NCBI GenBank assembly: GCA_964346135.1
Contig: CAYFTS010000212.1
Location: 1 to 20,990 of the forward strand
Reading direction: 5' to 3'
DNA: 20,990 nucleotides
Origin: B1-G15 sp964346135
GTDB lineage: Archaea; Thermoproteota; Bathyarchaeia; Bathyarchaeales; Bathyarchaeaceae
The notes under the pieces were generated by a model. It was not told where the DNA came from. It made no database searches and saw only the letters and a list, made by a program, of their open reading frames with translations. A program made the position numbers and the translations under genes. The first letter of the stretch is position 1, and each line of letters starts with the position of its first letter. Shown here piece after piece: positions 14,102 to 20,990 of this stretch.

Positions 14102-14692
14102 ATGAAAAGTTCTAAGAGGGTTTTAGGGATCGTTGCTAGCCCCCACAATTCAGGAAACACAGCAATGCTAGTTAAAGAAGTTTTGAAAGGTGCAGAAGAG
14201 AAGGGATATGAAACAGACCTAAAATGCCTAGGAGACCTAAAAATAAACCCGCTAATCGCATCCACTTCCGACAAACAATCCGTATGGAGTCAATATTCAA
14301 ACAAACCATACGGAGTAAATTGTCCCAAAGACGACATGGAGTTGATTTATCCATCTCTTGAGAAAATGAACGTACTCGTTTTTGGAACTCCTATTTACTA
14401 CGACCACGTCAGCGCTCGCGCGAAAATATTCATTGATCGCCTAATCTACTATGACAAGGAAAGTACAAAGGATCGTTTTCCTAAGAATGTCTGTGCTGTA
14501 ATTATAGCAACCTACGAGTGGGATAAGCCTGAAGCTTATAGCAGCGTAGTAGAGTGGATAAAACATACACTGGAAGAATATTACAAAATGAAAGTCGTTG
14601 CATCGCTGCAAGCTGAAGACACAGTGAAAAATCCTGTAGCCAATAGAGAAGATCTATTAAAGAAAGCTCGTCGAATAGGTAGGAACTTGTAG
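14102..14692 (+). CDS. Flavodoxin-like NAD(P)H-dependent oxidoreductase (FMN reductase family)
   Basis: A 196-residue flavoprotein of the NADPH-dependent FMN reductase / iron-sulfur flavoprotein superfamily. The N-terminal VLGIVASPHNSGNTAMLV is the FMN-phosphate-binding loop after the first strand. LVFGTPIYYDHVSARAKIFIDRL is the second flavin-binding segment (GTPIYY). In iron-sulfur flavoproteins a Cys cluster lies between these. Here only isolated cysteines (KCLGDL, VNCPKDD) are present and the rest of the cluster is replaced, so a 4Fe-4S centre is doubtful. It likely passes electrons between NAD(P)H, FMN and an unknown acceptor. TATA-like ACATAAATATTC at 14061-14072 and a start at ATG 14102 fit a short leader. 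A T-run downstream may end the transcript. Confidence 0.85.
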   Translation: MKSSKRVLGIVASPHNSGNTAMLVKEVLKGAEEKGYETDLKCLGDLKINPLIASTSDKQSVWSQYSNKPYGVNCPKDDMELIYPSLEKMNVLVFGTPIYYDHVSARAKIFIDRLIYYDKESTKDRFPKNVCAVIIATYEWDKPEAYSSVVEWIKHTLEEYYKMKVVASLQAEDTVKNPVANREDLLKKARRIGRNL

Positions 14693-14711
14693 TGAAATAA
14701 CATTGTATCCA

Positions 14712-14718
14712 TTTTTTT
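14712..14718 (+). terminator. T-run terminator after the flavoprotein gene
   Basis: Seven T residues begin 20 bases after the stop codon, with no strong hairpin, as in archaeal intrinsic termination. It lies in the gap between convergent genes. Confidence 0.45.
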
Positions 14719-14752
14719 AATATTAAGCCTGCCGTTCGTTAGGCGATTACGG

Positions 14753-15985
14753 TCAAAAGATTATTTTCAAAACTCGGTCGATTTTTTGCAGATTGACCAC
14801 TGCAATACGCGCATCTTTCGTGCTCAATTTGCTTTTGTCAGCTAGATTGTTGAGCTTCGAAACAGCTTTGAAAAGGTCATCAAAAGCAGCTTTAACATTC
14901 AAATCATCGTTCATGTTTCTCTTAAAACTTGTAGCGATGCCTTCAACAAGTTTTTTTGCTTCCTCACTTGATTCTGCTGATTTCCTTTTCTGCAAGTTAT
15001 CAATCATATTTTTAAAACTGCCCAGTTTTCGGCTTGTTTTCTTCATTTTTTTGAAGGTAAAGTTCAACGGTTTTCTATAATGTCCATAAATGAGAAAGAA
15101 TCGTATGTGCTCTTTCTTATAGCCCATTTTGAGTAAATCGTTAGGATAGTAGACGTTGCCCCTGCTTTTGGACATCTTCTTTTCATCAACAAAAAGATGC
15201 GCCCCGTGAAACCAGTAATGTGCAAATTCTTTGCCAGAAACTCCCTCAACGACTGCAATGTTATAGTCATGATGTCTTACTAGGTTATCTATTCCTCCAC
15301 ATGCGATATCTATGACGAAACCTAAGTGTTTAGTTACCATAGCCGCGTCTTGAACGTTCCAAGCTGGTCTGCCTTTGCCGATCTCCGTGTTCCAATAGAC
15401 TTTGTCGCCTTCTTTATAGCCATGCCATAAAATGAAATCTCCCATGTTCCAAGGCATACCCGGATAAGTGTCCTTGTGGAAACGGCGCTTCTTTTTTGGC
15501 CATCGACTCATGTCTAGTTTGGATAGTTTGCCGAATTCTTTGAATTTCAAAGGGTCAAAATACACGTTTCTCTTATGCCAATAAGCGTAGCCTTTTTCTA
15601 GCAGAATTTTGATCAGTTTTACGGCTTGGTCAACAGTTGTTGATGAACGAGGATTATGCGTGGGAGACTTTATTTTTAGAAGGTCGGCGTCTGCAAAGAA
15701 AATGTCTGCGTTTCTTTGCGTCAATTCTTTTATGGAAACTTTTTCCTTATCTGCTTCAGCTATTGCTTTGTCTTCAATGTCGGTGAAGGTAATTAACCGA
15801 ACGATGTCATAGCCTAAATATTCTAAGTAACGTTGAAGTATATCCTCGAAAAGGAACGTGCGATAATTTCCAATGTGTGGTCGTCTGTAAATGGAGGGTC
15901 CGCAAGTGTACATTTCAACTTTTCTGTCTTCACGCGGTTTGAATGGTTCGATTTTTCTTGTTAAAGTATTGAATAGTTTAAGCAA
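14753..15985 (-). CDS. cysS: Cysteinyl-tRNA synthetase homologue, divergent and short
   Basis: Class I synthetase of the CysRS family, 410 residues against about 460 for standard enzymes. It opens like CysRS (LKLFNTLTRKIEPFKP) and has the HIGH motif (PHIGN 36-40), FTDIEDKAI and KMSKSRGN (270-277). Of the four zinc ligands known from E. coli CysRS, Cys28 aligns with C28 and His234 with H238. The Cys209 position is Asp (D213 in WNVQDAAM) and the Glu238 position is Asn (N242 in RHHDYN). The usual DIHGGG stretch is DIACGG. The anticodon-binding C-terminus is shortened. It may still charge Cys in an altered way, or act on another substrate. The start is TTG 15985, with a weak ribosome site and a TATA-like element near 16041-16052. 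Confidence 0.82.
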   Translation of the reverse strand: MLKLFNTLTRKIEPFKPREDRKVEMYTCGPSIYRRPHIGNYRTFLFEDILQRYLEYLGYDIVRLITFTDIEDKAIAEADKEKVSIKELTQRNADIFFADADLLKIKSPTHNPRSSTTVDQAVKLIKILLEKGYAYWHKRNVYFDPLKFKEFGKLSKLDMSRWPKKKRRFHKDTYPGMPWNMGDFILWHGYKEGDKVYWNTEIGKGRPAWNVQDAAMVTKHLGFVIDIACGGIDNLVRHHDYNIAVVEGVSGKEFAHYWFHGAHLFVDEKKMSKSRGNVYYPNDLLKMGYKKEHIRFFLIYGHYRKPLNFTFKKMKKTSRKLGSFKNMIDNLQKRKSAESSEEAKKLVEGIATSFKRNMNDDLNVKAAFDDLFKAVSKLNNLADKSKLSTKDARIAVVNLQKIDRVLKIIF

Positions 15986-16267
15986 AAAGGTTCACTTCGT
16001 CTCGTGTTTAAGGATTACCTATTGAGGTGATGCATTAACTTTTCTATAAACAGCCACTCATATCTGAAGCATCATGTGTATATGACGGAGATAACAGTTA
16101 ACTTATCGACTCAACTTAGACGAGCAAAACTAGCATATTTTGAAACCACCTAGGTTAATCAGTTTTTTCTTTTGTCAGCAATAATAACCTTTCAATAAAA
16201 ATTGTGTTTCGAATGCCGAAAATCAAAGATTCAATTATTACACGCGCAGTTAGAATTTCAGACAATG

Positions 16268-17722
16268 TTATGCTCGAAGAAAACCTTTGAGGGCATCTTT
16301 GATAGACTTGAGAAACGTATGCTTGATTTTCTCCGGTTCCTCTAAGTCTTCAAGCTGAGCAATTCTGAAGTAAGCGGGGGGATGTGGATCAAACCGAAGC
16401 CATTCAGATCTGCGGTAACCTCGAAAAGCCGGTTCCCTCTTATAGAGGGGGAAAAGCCTTTTGAAAGCGATTTTTCTCAGTGCTTCTGCCATTACTTTTG
16501 GTTGACCAACCATTTTGGCGGAGTCTAGGTCAGCTCTGCTTTCTAGGAACTTTCCGAAGAAGTAGATGAGTCCTATTGCCACCAAGAAATAGAGCCAGAA
16601 GGATAGGAAGCCGTAGAAGAACAGGTAGGGCCAAAACACGTAGAAGCGTAACAGAAATTCTGCGCTGGACAAGGAGAAAAGCACCATGGGATCATGAGCC
16701 TTCAGATGACTTAACTCATGGCCAACTACGCTTAACAGCTCGTCTTCCTCAAGTTGCGTCATGATCCCGGTTGTAACCATTATGGTTCCTAGCCCCGGGC
16801 TTGGACCCGCGGCTGCAGCGTTTGGAATGATCGTGTTGGTCACCACGATTTTTGGCATAGGAAGACCAAAATTAGTTGATGCTTTCTTCACAATCTGGAA
16901 GAGGTTCACCTTCTTAACGGAGAAATCCCCTACTTCGCAATCTATACCATAGTTTGCGAAAACCTTACCAGCCGTTTCGCAGTCGATAGGTTTGTCCACG
17001 GCGATAGTGGCATCATAGATTTCCTTTCTGATTTCAGGGATTTTTTTGGCATGTTTTTTACGGAACTCTTCGAATTTGTCGGGTGAAAAATGGTATTGTA
17101 AGAGGTGTATTTCAGGCTGGTCTTCAGTGATTTTCCAGTTGCCGATTCTAGCTATCAGTTTTCCAGAAAAGAGCGACAACAAAAACGAGACGCCTACAAA
17201 GATTATGGGCGCATACGTGCCGAATAACCAGAAAAATAGAAAGGTTAATGCCATTAAGGCGATGTAGAGGGGCAACATGGAGTCGGTGAAGATTCTTGCA
17301 GACATCCCTGTTTTTTCTCTTTCAGGAACTATCTTTTCCCCAGGCACAAAAGCAAGGTATAAAGTGGTTTTGCGGATTTCCTCTTCGAACAATTGGACTG
17401 TGAGAAACAGGTCCTCATAGAGTTGGTTCAAAAAAGATTTTGAAATACTTGGGTCGCTGAGTTTTATAGTTACTTCTATCGGGATGCTAGCATTAACAGT
17501 GACATCTACATACTGATTTGTTTTAGGAACCAAGACTCTGTAGGAAAGATCGTGCCGTCCATTATCGGTGGTAATGTGCATATTTCTGAAGGCTCTGTAT
17601 TTTTTGTGTTGAAGCAGGTAGTGACGTCTCAAATATTGGGGGAGAAACTCCAAGTTTCCGGGGGGAAGTTCAGTGTCGATCGTGTAGCTTAATTCAGTTT
17701 CACGTGCACCTGTTTTTTGCAA
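16268..17722 (-). CDS. htpX: M48 family (HtpX-like) membrane zinc metalloprotease
   Basis: Integral membrane protease of the M48 family, 484 residues, longer than bacterial HtpX (about 290). The active site is intact: HELSH at 335-339 and the third zinc ligand Glu in FLESRADLDSAKM (E394). The ~145-residue N-terminal part is an extra soluble domain with beta-strand character. Two hydrophobic stretches follow at 150-190, then another soluble part containing NAAAAGPSPGLGTIMVTTGI before the active site, and a hydrophobic pair at 355-392. HtpX enzymes degrade damaged membrane proteins; the extra domains may alter that role. The start is TTG at 17722, with a TATA-like ACTTAAAATTC near 17757-17767. 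Gene order with cysS is co-directional but 281 bases apart, so the two are probably separate transcripts. Confidence 0.9.
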   Translation of the reverse strand: MQKTGARETELSYTIDTELPPGNLEFLPQYLRRHYLLQHKKYRAFRNMHITTDNGRHDLSYRVLVPKTNQYVDVTVNASIPIEVTIKLSDPSISKSFLNQLYEDLFLTVQLFEEEIRKTTLYLAFVPGEKIVPEREKTGMSARIFTDSMLPLYIALMALTFLFFWLFGTYAPIIFVGVSFLLSLFSGKLIARIGNWKITEDQPEIHLLQYHFSPDKFEEFRKKHAKKIPEIRKEIYDATIAVDKPIDCETAGKVFANYGIDCEVGDFSVKKVNLFQIVKKASTNFGLPMPKIVVTNTIIPNAAAAGPSPGLGTIMVTTGIMTQLEEDELLSVVGHELSHLKAHDPMVLFSLSSAEFLLRFYVFWPYLFFYGFLSFWLYFLVAIGLIYFFGKFLESRADLDSAKMVGQPKVMAEALRKIAFKRLFPLYKREPAFRGYRRSEWLRFDPHPPAYFRIAQLEDLEEPEKIKHTFLKSIKDALKGFLRA

Positions 17723-17961
17723 ACTAACTACCTAATCAGACTAATGTGCGAAGAAGAATTTTAAGTTTCAACTTTCATATCAATTCATTCAAATTTTTGT
17801 GAAATGAAAAGTGTACGAGTGTCTCAGAATTTATCGTAAAGTTTTTTTGGCAAAAACGACTAAAGAAGACACCTTTTCTGAACTAGTAAGGAAGAAAAAT
17901 GCAAGTGATGATTGTTTTAAATAGCACGGAAAGAATATGAATATCGTATTGTCAAGGTTGC

Positions 17962-18348
17962 ATGTGTATGCACAGTGTCTTAGACGTAAATGCAGACAGT
18001 TGGGAAAGAGAGATTTTGCACTCTGACACTCCAGTGGTCGTTGATTTTTGGCATAAACAGTGTCCTTGGTGCATCAGGTTGAACTCCATCTACAGCGAGG
18101 TTTCTGACGAATACAAAGGCAAAGTGAAATTTGCTAAACTAAACGTCTTATCAAGCAAGGAAAATCAACAGGTCGCTGTTAAATATGGAATTATGAGCAC
18201 TCCCACCCTAGTTTTCTTTTGTGATGGAAGACCCGTTGAGACAGCCGTGGGCTTCAGACCGAAGGAAGCGCTTAAGCAACTAGTGGATGACGTAATTGGC
18301 AAACATCGAGAATGCATAGAAAAAAGTACAGCATTGAAAACTAGTTGA
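17962..18348 (+). CDS. Thioredoxin-fold protein with CPWC active site
   Basis: A 128-residue thioredoxin. VVVDFWHKQCPWCIRLNSIY (25-44) is the active-site region with the redox pair C34 and C37, and GIMSTPTLVFF holds the conserved cis-proline. The dipeptide between the cysteines is Pro-Trp rather than the Gly-Pro of classical thioredoxin, which should make it more oxidising than CGPC, though that is an expectation from the family and not measured. The C-terminus extends past the fold with CIEKSTALKTS. No signal peptide, so it is cytoplasmic. ATG 17962 follows AAGGTTGC; a TATA-like TGTTTTAAATAGC at 17911-17923 is well placed. It is divergent from the protease gene. Confidence 0.92.
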   Translation: MCMHSVLDVNADSWEREILHSDTPVVVDFWHKQCPWCIRLNSIYSEVSDEYKGKVKFAKLNVLSSKENQQVAVKYGIMSTPTLVFFCDGRPVETAVGFRPKEALKQLVDDVIGKHRECIEKSTALKTS

Positions 18349-18559
18349 GACGTCTAACTCAGCATTTTAATATGTGAATTCTTGCGAGCAAACTCATGCG
18401 CAAATGCAGATTCTAATTCTCTTCTAACAGAGGTCACAGGTAAACAACACACCGATATTAGCGCAAAAGACAAAAATAACCCCTGCTAAACATTCATTGA
18501 GCAACCTTTACAGAGAAACAAGTGTTAAAATGAAGTGAAGGACGAGTTAGAAGATAATT

Positions 18560-18661
18560 GCGGGGTTGCCCTAGCCTGGTAGGGGGCAGAATCAATGCCT
18601 AAGCCTGCTAAGCCTGTGGTCCTTAAGGGCCGCGCGGGTTCAAATCCCGCACCCCGCGCCA
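18560..18661 (+). tRNA. tRNA-Ser(GCU) with intron and encoded CCA
   Basis: Acceptor arms GCGGGGT (18560-18566) and ACCCCGC (18651-18657) pair perfectly. G73 at 18658, typical of archaeal serine tRNAs, is followed by an encoded CCA. The T arm is GCGGG-TTCAAAT-CCCGC (18634-18650). The long variable arm GGTCC-TTAA-GGGCC (18618-18631) marks a class II tRNA. The anticodon loop CTGCTAA (18605-18611) holds GCT at 18607-18609. The anticodon stem works only if 13 bases (18590-18602) are removed: CAG (18587-18589) joins GC (18603-18604) to pair with GCCTG (18612-18616) over five Watson-Crick pairs. The mature length would be 86 bases before CCA, normal for Ser. A TATA-like GTTAAAATG lies about 32 bases upstream. 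Confidence 0.9.
18590..18602 (+). other. 13-nt noncanonical intron at position 29/30 of tRNA-Ser
   Basis: AATCAATGCCTAA interrupts the 5' strand of the anticodon stem. GGCA (18585-18588) pairs with intron TGCC (18596-18599), leaving GAA at the 5' junction and TAA at the 3' junction as three-base bulge-like elements. This is the relaxed bulge-helix arrangement cut by the archaeal tRNA splicing endonuclease. Removal restores a perfect stem. Most archaeal introns lie at 37/38. Confidence 0.8.
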
Positions 18662-18804
18662 TATTGTTGGCAGATTTAAACTTACAGTTTGTAATGATGT
18701 GTTGGAAGTATATCATTCTGACGAAAACTGCAAGGTGTCAAACTGATGTTGATGGAGTAGCGTGTGCATAGTGCATGAAAAATAAAAGGGGAGGGATTAA
18801 CTGG

Positions 18805-19728
18805 TTAGCCAGCCACAGGTTTTCTGTACGCGTAAACTATTGTTGCAACGCCCATGAATACGAAGCCTAGGCCGAACAAAATCCATGAGTAGGCTTGGGT
18901 CACAGCTGCGTCGGCTTGTCTCATCATTGCATTTGCCGTTGCCAAGTTTGCGTCTGCTTCAGTTAAAGCAATTTCTAAGTCTGCTTCATCGACTTTTGTC
19001 TGCCACTCACGCTCGGCTACAAGTGCTTGACTGTATAAATCAAGAGCTGTTTGATATTGTGTTTCAGCTGAAGCGAAGTCTCCACGCGTGTAGTACGTGT
19101 CACCCACAGATGCTTCTATGCTAGCTTGACCCGCCAGTTGAGAAGCGTTAACGTTGCTAAAACTCCAGGTAGGAAAGGCACTGGCATAGGAATCATATTC
19201 GTTAGATAAATCGGTGGCGTCCGCTTGATCTGTTGGAAATACAACAAACAAGTATGCAGGCGACCAGTAATTCAATGCGCGGCTCCAAGTTCCAACAAGT
19301 TTGGTAGGTCCAGTTGTGGCATTGACATGTTCTACGTAGATTGTGTATTCATGTGGCCAATCGCTGGATACGGCTTCTGTTGCGCTGGCTGTGAAGCTAA
19401 CTGTGAAAGTCTTTGTGTCTAGCCACCCTACTTGTTCTATTGTTGACAGAGCTGAAGTTTTGTTTTGTCCCCAATCGAAGCTTACTATTACTCTTGAGAC
19501 GTTCAAACCGTTTGGGTACCAATCATTCTCTACTGGTACGATGAGGTTAACAGTTGAGCCATTCCTGTAGACTACGACATATGCTCCATAGTGGCTATCA
19601 TAACCTTTCTGCAGGTAGGGTGGAAGCCAAGTGAACCTTTCGATGTGTGCTTGCGCTGGGCTAGTTGCGAACATTGAAATCAAAGCGCACAGCGAGATGC
19701 TAAACACGATGGCAGTGATTTTTTTCAT
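18805..19728 (-). CDS. Secreted surface protein with C-terminal membrane anchor
   Basis: A 307-residue protein of unknown function. A signal peptide (KKITAIVFSISLCALISMF, cleavage after SPAQA) starts it and a single C-terminal helix (YSWILFGLGFVFMGVATIVY) with a short basic tail anchors it, so most of the chain is outside. The first ~150 mature residues are beta-rich with N-x-T/S sites (NGST, NKTS, NATTG). Residues about 205-280 are helical, with a TPR-like unit (SVGDTYYTRGDFASAETQYQ) and a long coiled-coil-like run (DEADLEIALTEADANLATA). The start is ATG 19728, preceded by AAAGGG. A TATA box at 19762-19772 upstream rules out the in-frame ATG at 19764, which lies inside that box. Confidence 0.78.
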   Translation of the reverse strand: MKKITAIVFSISLCALISMFATSPAQAHIERFTWLPPYLQKGYDSHYGAYVVVYRNGSTVNLIVPVENDWYPNGLNVSRVIVSFDWGQNKTSALSTIEQVGWLDTKTFTVSFTASATEAVSSDWPHEYTIYVEHVNATTGPTKLVGTWSRALNYWSPAYLFVVFPTDQADATDLSNEYDSYASAFPTWSFSNVNASQLAGQASIEASVGDTYYTRGDFASAETQYQTALDLYSQALVAEREWQTKVDEADLEIALTEADANLATANAMMRQADAAVTQAYSWILFGLGFVFMGVATIVYAYRKPVAG

Positions 19729-19761
19729 TTTCAACCCTTTCTGCGTCTGTCTTTTGCTTGG

Positions 19762-19772
19762 CATATAAATAC
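19762..19772 (-). promoter_or_regulatory. TATA box of the surface-protein gene
   Basis: The minus strand reads GTATTTATATG, a clear TATA box about 39 bases above the ATG at 19728, giving a predicted leader of about 13 bases. It fixes the start choice for that gene. Confidence 0.55.
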
Positions 19773-19962
19773 ACGCGTGTAGTACAGTTTCATGTGCACG
19801 CGCTTCCGACTTTTGTTAGTATGAAGTAAAATTATAGAGGTTTCAGTTCAATTTTTTTCAGACCTTACAGATATGACTATTTCACAATAGTTGGGCTAAA
19901 CTCTACCACGCGTAAAATTCATAAATACTTCAAAAATAAAAATGTGGACTGCTTAAAGGGTT

Positions 19963-20202
19963 ATGGTGATAGAGTTGGACTCAACTTCTAAGCCAAAACA
20001 GCCAAAGGCACGGTTTTATACGCGCCTCAATGAACAAGATTATTTAGGAATCACCTTCTGGTATGGGAAGACTGATCCAGAAGCTGAAGTTATCGTTGTG
20101 CAACTCAGACGTAGAGACGGAGACGCTTGGGAGACTGTTGGACGGTTAGCAGTTTACAGGTCGTCGAACGGGACATATTCCAAACTTCCAGAACGCAAGT
20201 GA
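19963..20202 (+). CDS. Hypothetical 79-residue soluble protein
   Basis: Small, hydrophilic protein not assigned to a family. The N-terminus is Lys/Pro-rich (STSKPKQPKARFYTRLNEQD), followed by a compact beta-like core with strand-forming runs (LGITFWYG, AEVIVVQLRRRDGDAWETVG, RLAVYRSSNGTYSKL). Its pattern resembles a tiny beta-sheet domain. ATG 19963 or GTG 19966 could start it; AAAGGG lies nearby. A TATA-like CATAAATACTT at 19918-19928 gives a predicted transcript start near 19950, which supports expression as an independent gene. Nothing in the neighbourhood suggests a function. Confidence 0.62.
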   Translation: MVIELDSTSKPKQPKARFYTRLNEQDYLGITFWYGKTDPEAEVIVVQLRRRDGDAWETVGRLAVYRSSNGTYSKLPERK

Positions 20203-20316
20203 GCGCTTGTATTCTAAACTTTGCTTCAATTCGAGTGGTTTTTCTGAAATTCATTAATTAACGATGTAGTAAAAGCTAAGAAATAGATGAGTGATAACCA
20301 TAAGATGGTGATGTGA

Positions 20317-20682
20317 ATGTCTAAGGAAGATCAGATGTTAGAGGAGTTGAAGCGAATCAGAGAATTGCTTGAGACTAAGCCTCCTCCACCTCCACCAAAA
20401 GGACTATTGAATGAGTTCATGGACTTCCTTTCAAAATACAAGGTTTTGGGTCTCGCTGCTGCTTTCATCATGGCCATATACCTCGGTGCCTTGGTTAAAG
20501 CGCTTGTTGACGACTTAGTCATGCCCATAGTTACTCTTGCCATGCCAGGCGGCAAATGGGAAGACGTCGTAGCTGGACCCTTTCGCATTGGACATTTCAT
20601 TGGCGCCCTGATAACCTTTGTGATCGTGGCCTTCGTGATCTTCATAATAGTCAAGGTCACCAAACGCTGGGGAATCGAATAG
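20317..20682 (+). CDS. mscL: Large-conductance mechanosensitive channel (MscL family)
   Basis: A 121-residue membrane channel subunit that opens under membrane tension to release solutes on hypo-osmotic shock. TM1 (about 42-70, with LGLAAAFIMAIYLGALVKAL then VDDLVMPIV) and TM2 (about 91-115) fit MscL, including the VDDLVMP end of TM1 that corresponds to the VNDIIMP motif. Unusually, residues 3-20 form a charged amphipathic helix (Leu/Ile at 8, 11, 14, 17, 18), then PPPPPP (22-27) leads into the membrane part. The C-terminal helix of bacterial MscL is missing; the chain ends soon after TM2 (KRWGIE). ATG 20317 is preceded by GGTGA. A T-run follows the gene. Confidence 0.85.
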   Translation: MSKEDQMLEELKRIRELLETKPPPPPPKGLLNEFMDFLSKYKVLGLAAAFIMAIYLGALVKALVDDLVMPIVTLAMPGGKWEDVVAGPFRIGHFIGALITFVIVAFVIFIIVKVTKRWGIE

Positions 20683-20695
20683 CTTAAACTCCCCC

Positions 20696-20703
20696 TTTTT
20701 TTT
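20696..20703 (+). terminator. T-run terminator after mscL
   Basis: Eight T residues begin 13 bases after the mscL stop, right after CCCCC. No clear hairpin precedes them. This fits archaeal U-rich termination and separates mscL from the SRP RNA promoter. Confidence 0.55.
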
Positions 20704-20794
20704 AGCCATAGAAGTGTTCAACAAACAATGCGCGCTGGTAAGGAGACGGACTATGCCTGCCAGGCCTTGGTTCCGCACCAATCAAATGTTGATA

Positions 20795-20806
20795 AACTTT
20801 TATACT
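20795..20806 (+). promoter_or_regulatory. TATA box of the SRP RNA gene
   Basis: AACTTTTATACT is centred about 29 bases before the first conserved SRP RNA bases at about 20830, the expected archaeal spacing. Confidence 0.5.
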
Positions 20807-20829
20807 TATGAACGCTCAAGTTTCTTCTT

Positions 20830-20990
20830 GGCGGGTCTTAGGCGGGGGGCTAGGGGTCCCTTGAGAAGCTTGCTTCGACCGTAAACCCTCTATACGACGG
20901 GCTGACAGCCAAGGTGAGGCGTCAAAGATCGTTAAGCTCCTCTAGCTCTCTAACCATGAGTATCCGTCCCTTGGGGCTGGCGGACGTGGA
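20830..20990 (+). ncRNA. ffs: Signal recognition particle (7S) RNA, 5' part, truncated by the window
   Basis: RNA component of the signal recognition particle, which targets membrane and secreted proteins. The 5' domain pattern is recognisable: GGCGGGTCTTAGGCGGGGGG, then CTAGGGGTCCCTTG, then GACCGTAAACCC followed by GACGGGCTGACAGCC. This parallels archaeal 7S RNAs (GGGCUAGGCCGGGGGG, then GUCCCCUG, AACCG-AAACC and CGGGGCCGAAGCC). No open reading frame covers it and it is GC-rich compared with the flanks, as stable RNAs are. Only about 160 of an expected ~300 bases are present. The exact 5' end is inferred from the TATA box. RNase P RNA was considered, but its hallmark segments are absent. Confidence 0.82.

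Noticed and set aside
16213..16290. 25-codon plus-strand reading frame in the gap before the protease gene end
   Set aside because: Too short, overlaps the protease 3' end on the other strand, and lacks a convincing ribosome site. The rest of the 15986-16267 gap holds only the likely cysS promoter.
18349..18559. Gap between thioredoxin and tRNA searched for a gene or RNA
   Set aside because: Only a weak TATA-like element before the tRNA is visible; no reading frame or structured repeat.
18591..18600. tRNA-Leu(CAA) reading of the tRNA, using TCAAT as the anticodon region
   Set aside because: Stem pairing is poor, base 37 would be U, and G73 points to serine; the GCU reading with a 13-nt intron gives five perfect pairs.
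18525..18716. Minus-strand 63-codon reading frame across the tRNA
   Set aside because: It runs through the tRNA gene and has no coding features.
19729..19764. Longer N-terminus of the surface protein from an in-frame ATG at 19764
   Set aside because: That ATG lies inside the TATA box; ATG 19728 has a ribosome site and gives a clean signal peptide.
20331..20663. Minus-strand reading frame opposite mscL
   Set aside because: A shadow of mscL: low-complexity Met/Thr/Lys and poly-Gly from the proline codons, no ribosome site.
20830..20990. RNase P RNA as the identity of the right-edge RNA
   Set aside because: The conserved RNase P segments are not seen, whereas the 5' SRP RNA pattern fits well.

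Overview
This window reads as chromosomal DNA of an archaeon, most likely from the Thermoproteota/TACK side (a Bathyarchaeia-like lineage is my inference). The support is an archaeal PriS/PriL primase, a sliding clamp, archaeal-type ThrRS and ProRS, an archaetidylinositol-phosphate synthase-like enzyme, an archaeal SRP RNA, TATA-box promoters, strong GGAGGTGA ribosome binding sites, and ribosomal protein eS26, which TACK/Asgard archaea and eukaryotes have but Euryarchaeota generally lack. Starts on TTG and GTG are common, and two genes appear to start on CTG.

Region 1 (1-2740, minus strand) is a replication block: pcna, priL and priS, with priS running off the left edge. Upstream of it lies a QueT-type queuosine-precursor transporter gene with a structured leader that resembles a translational switch. 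A divergent plus-strand gene (2840-3595) encodes a membrane-anchored surface protein with two tandem beta-sandwich-like domains.

Region 2 (3636-8612, minus strand) is a run of metabolic and translation genes. In transcription order these are a PfkB sugar/nucleoside kinase, a 70-residue putative zinc-binding protein, threonyl-tRNA synthetase, a branched-chain aminotransferase and an ornithine cyclodeaminase/alanine dehydrogenase homologue. Several are translationally coupled or closely spaced.

Region 3 (8686-11410) alternates strands: eS26 (+), a CDP-alcohol phosphatidyltransferase (-), a DUF1805 protein (+) and prolyl-tRNA synthetase (-).

Region 4 (11541-14692) is the accessory part. It holds a small secreted protein, an unrecognised 130-residue protein, a membrane-anchored BsuPI-like protein, a basic Cys-rich small protein, a two-helix membrane protein and a flavodoxin-like oxidoreductase. 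A dispersed ~45-bp intergenic repeat precedes three of the plus-strand genes and may be a shared promoter element.

Region 5 (14753-20990) holds a divergent CysRS homologue that has lost two of the usual zinc ligands, an M48/HtpX-type membrane protease, a thioredoxin with a CPWC active site and a tRNA-Ser(GCU) gene interrupted by a 13-nt intron in the anticodon stem. It continues with a surface protein that has a C-terminal membrane anchor, a small unknown protein, an MscL channel with an N-terminal coiled coil, and the 5' part of the SRP RNA, which is cut by the right edge.

No CRISPR array, insertion sequence or prophage was seen. The most promising undescribed element is the queT leader, whose layout mimics a preQ1-II riboswitch. 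The tRNA intron, the CTG starts, the divergent CysRS and the repeat family come next.
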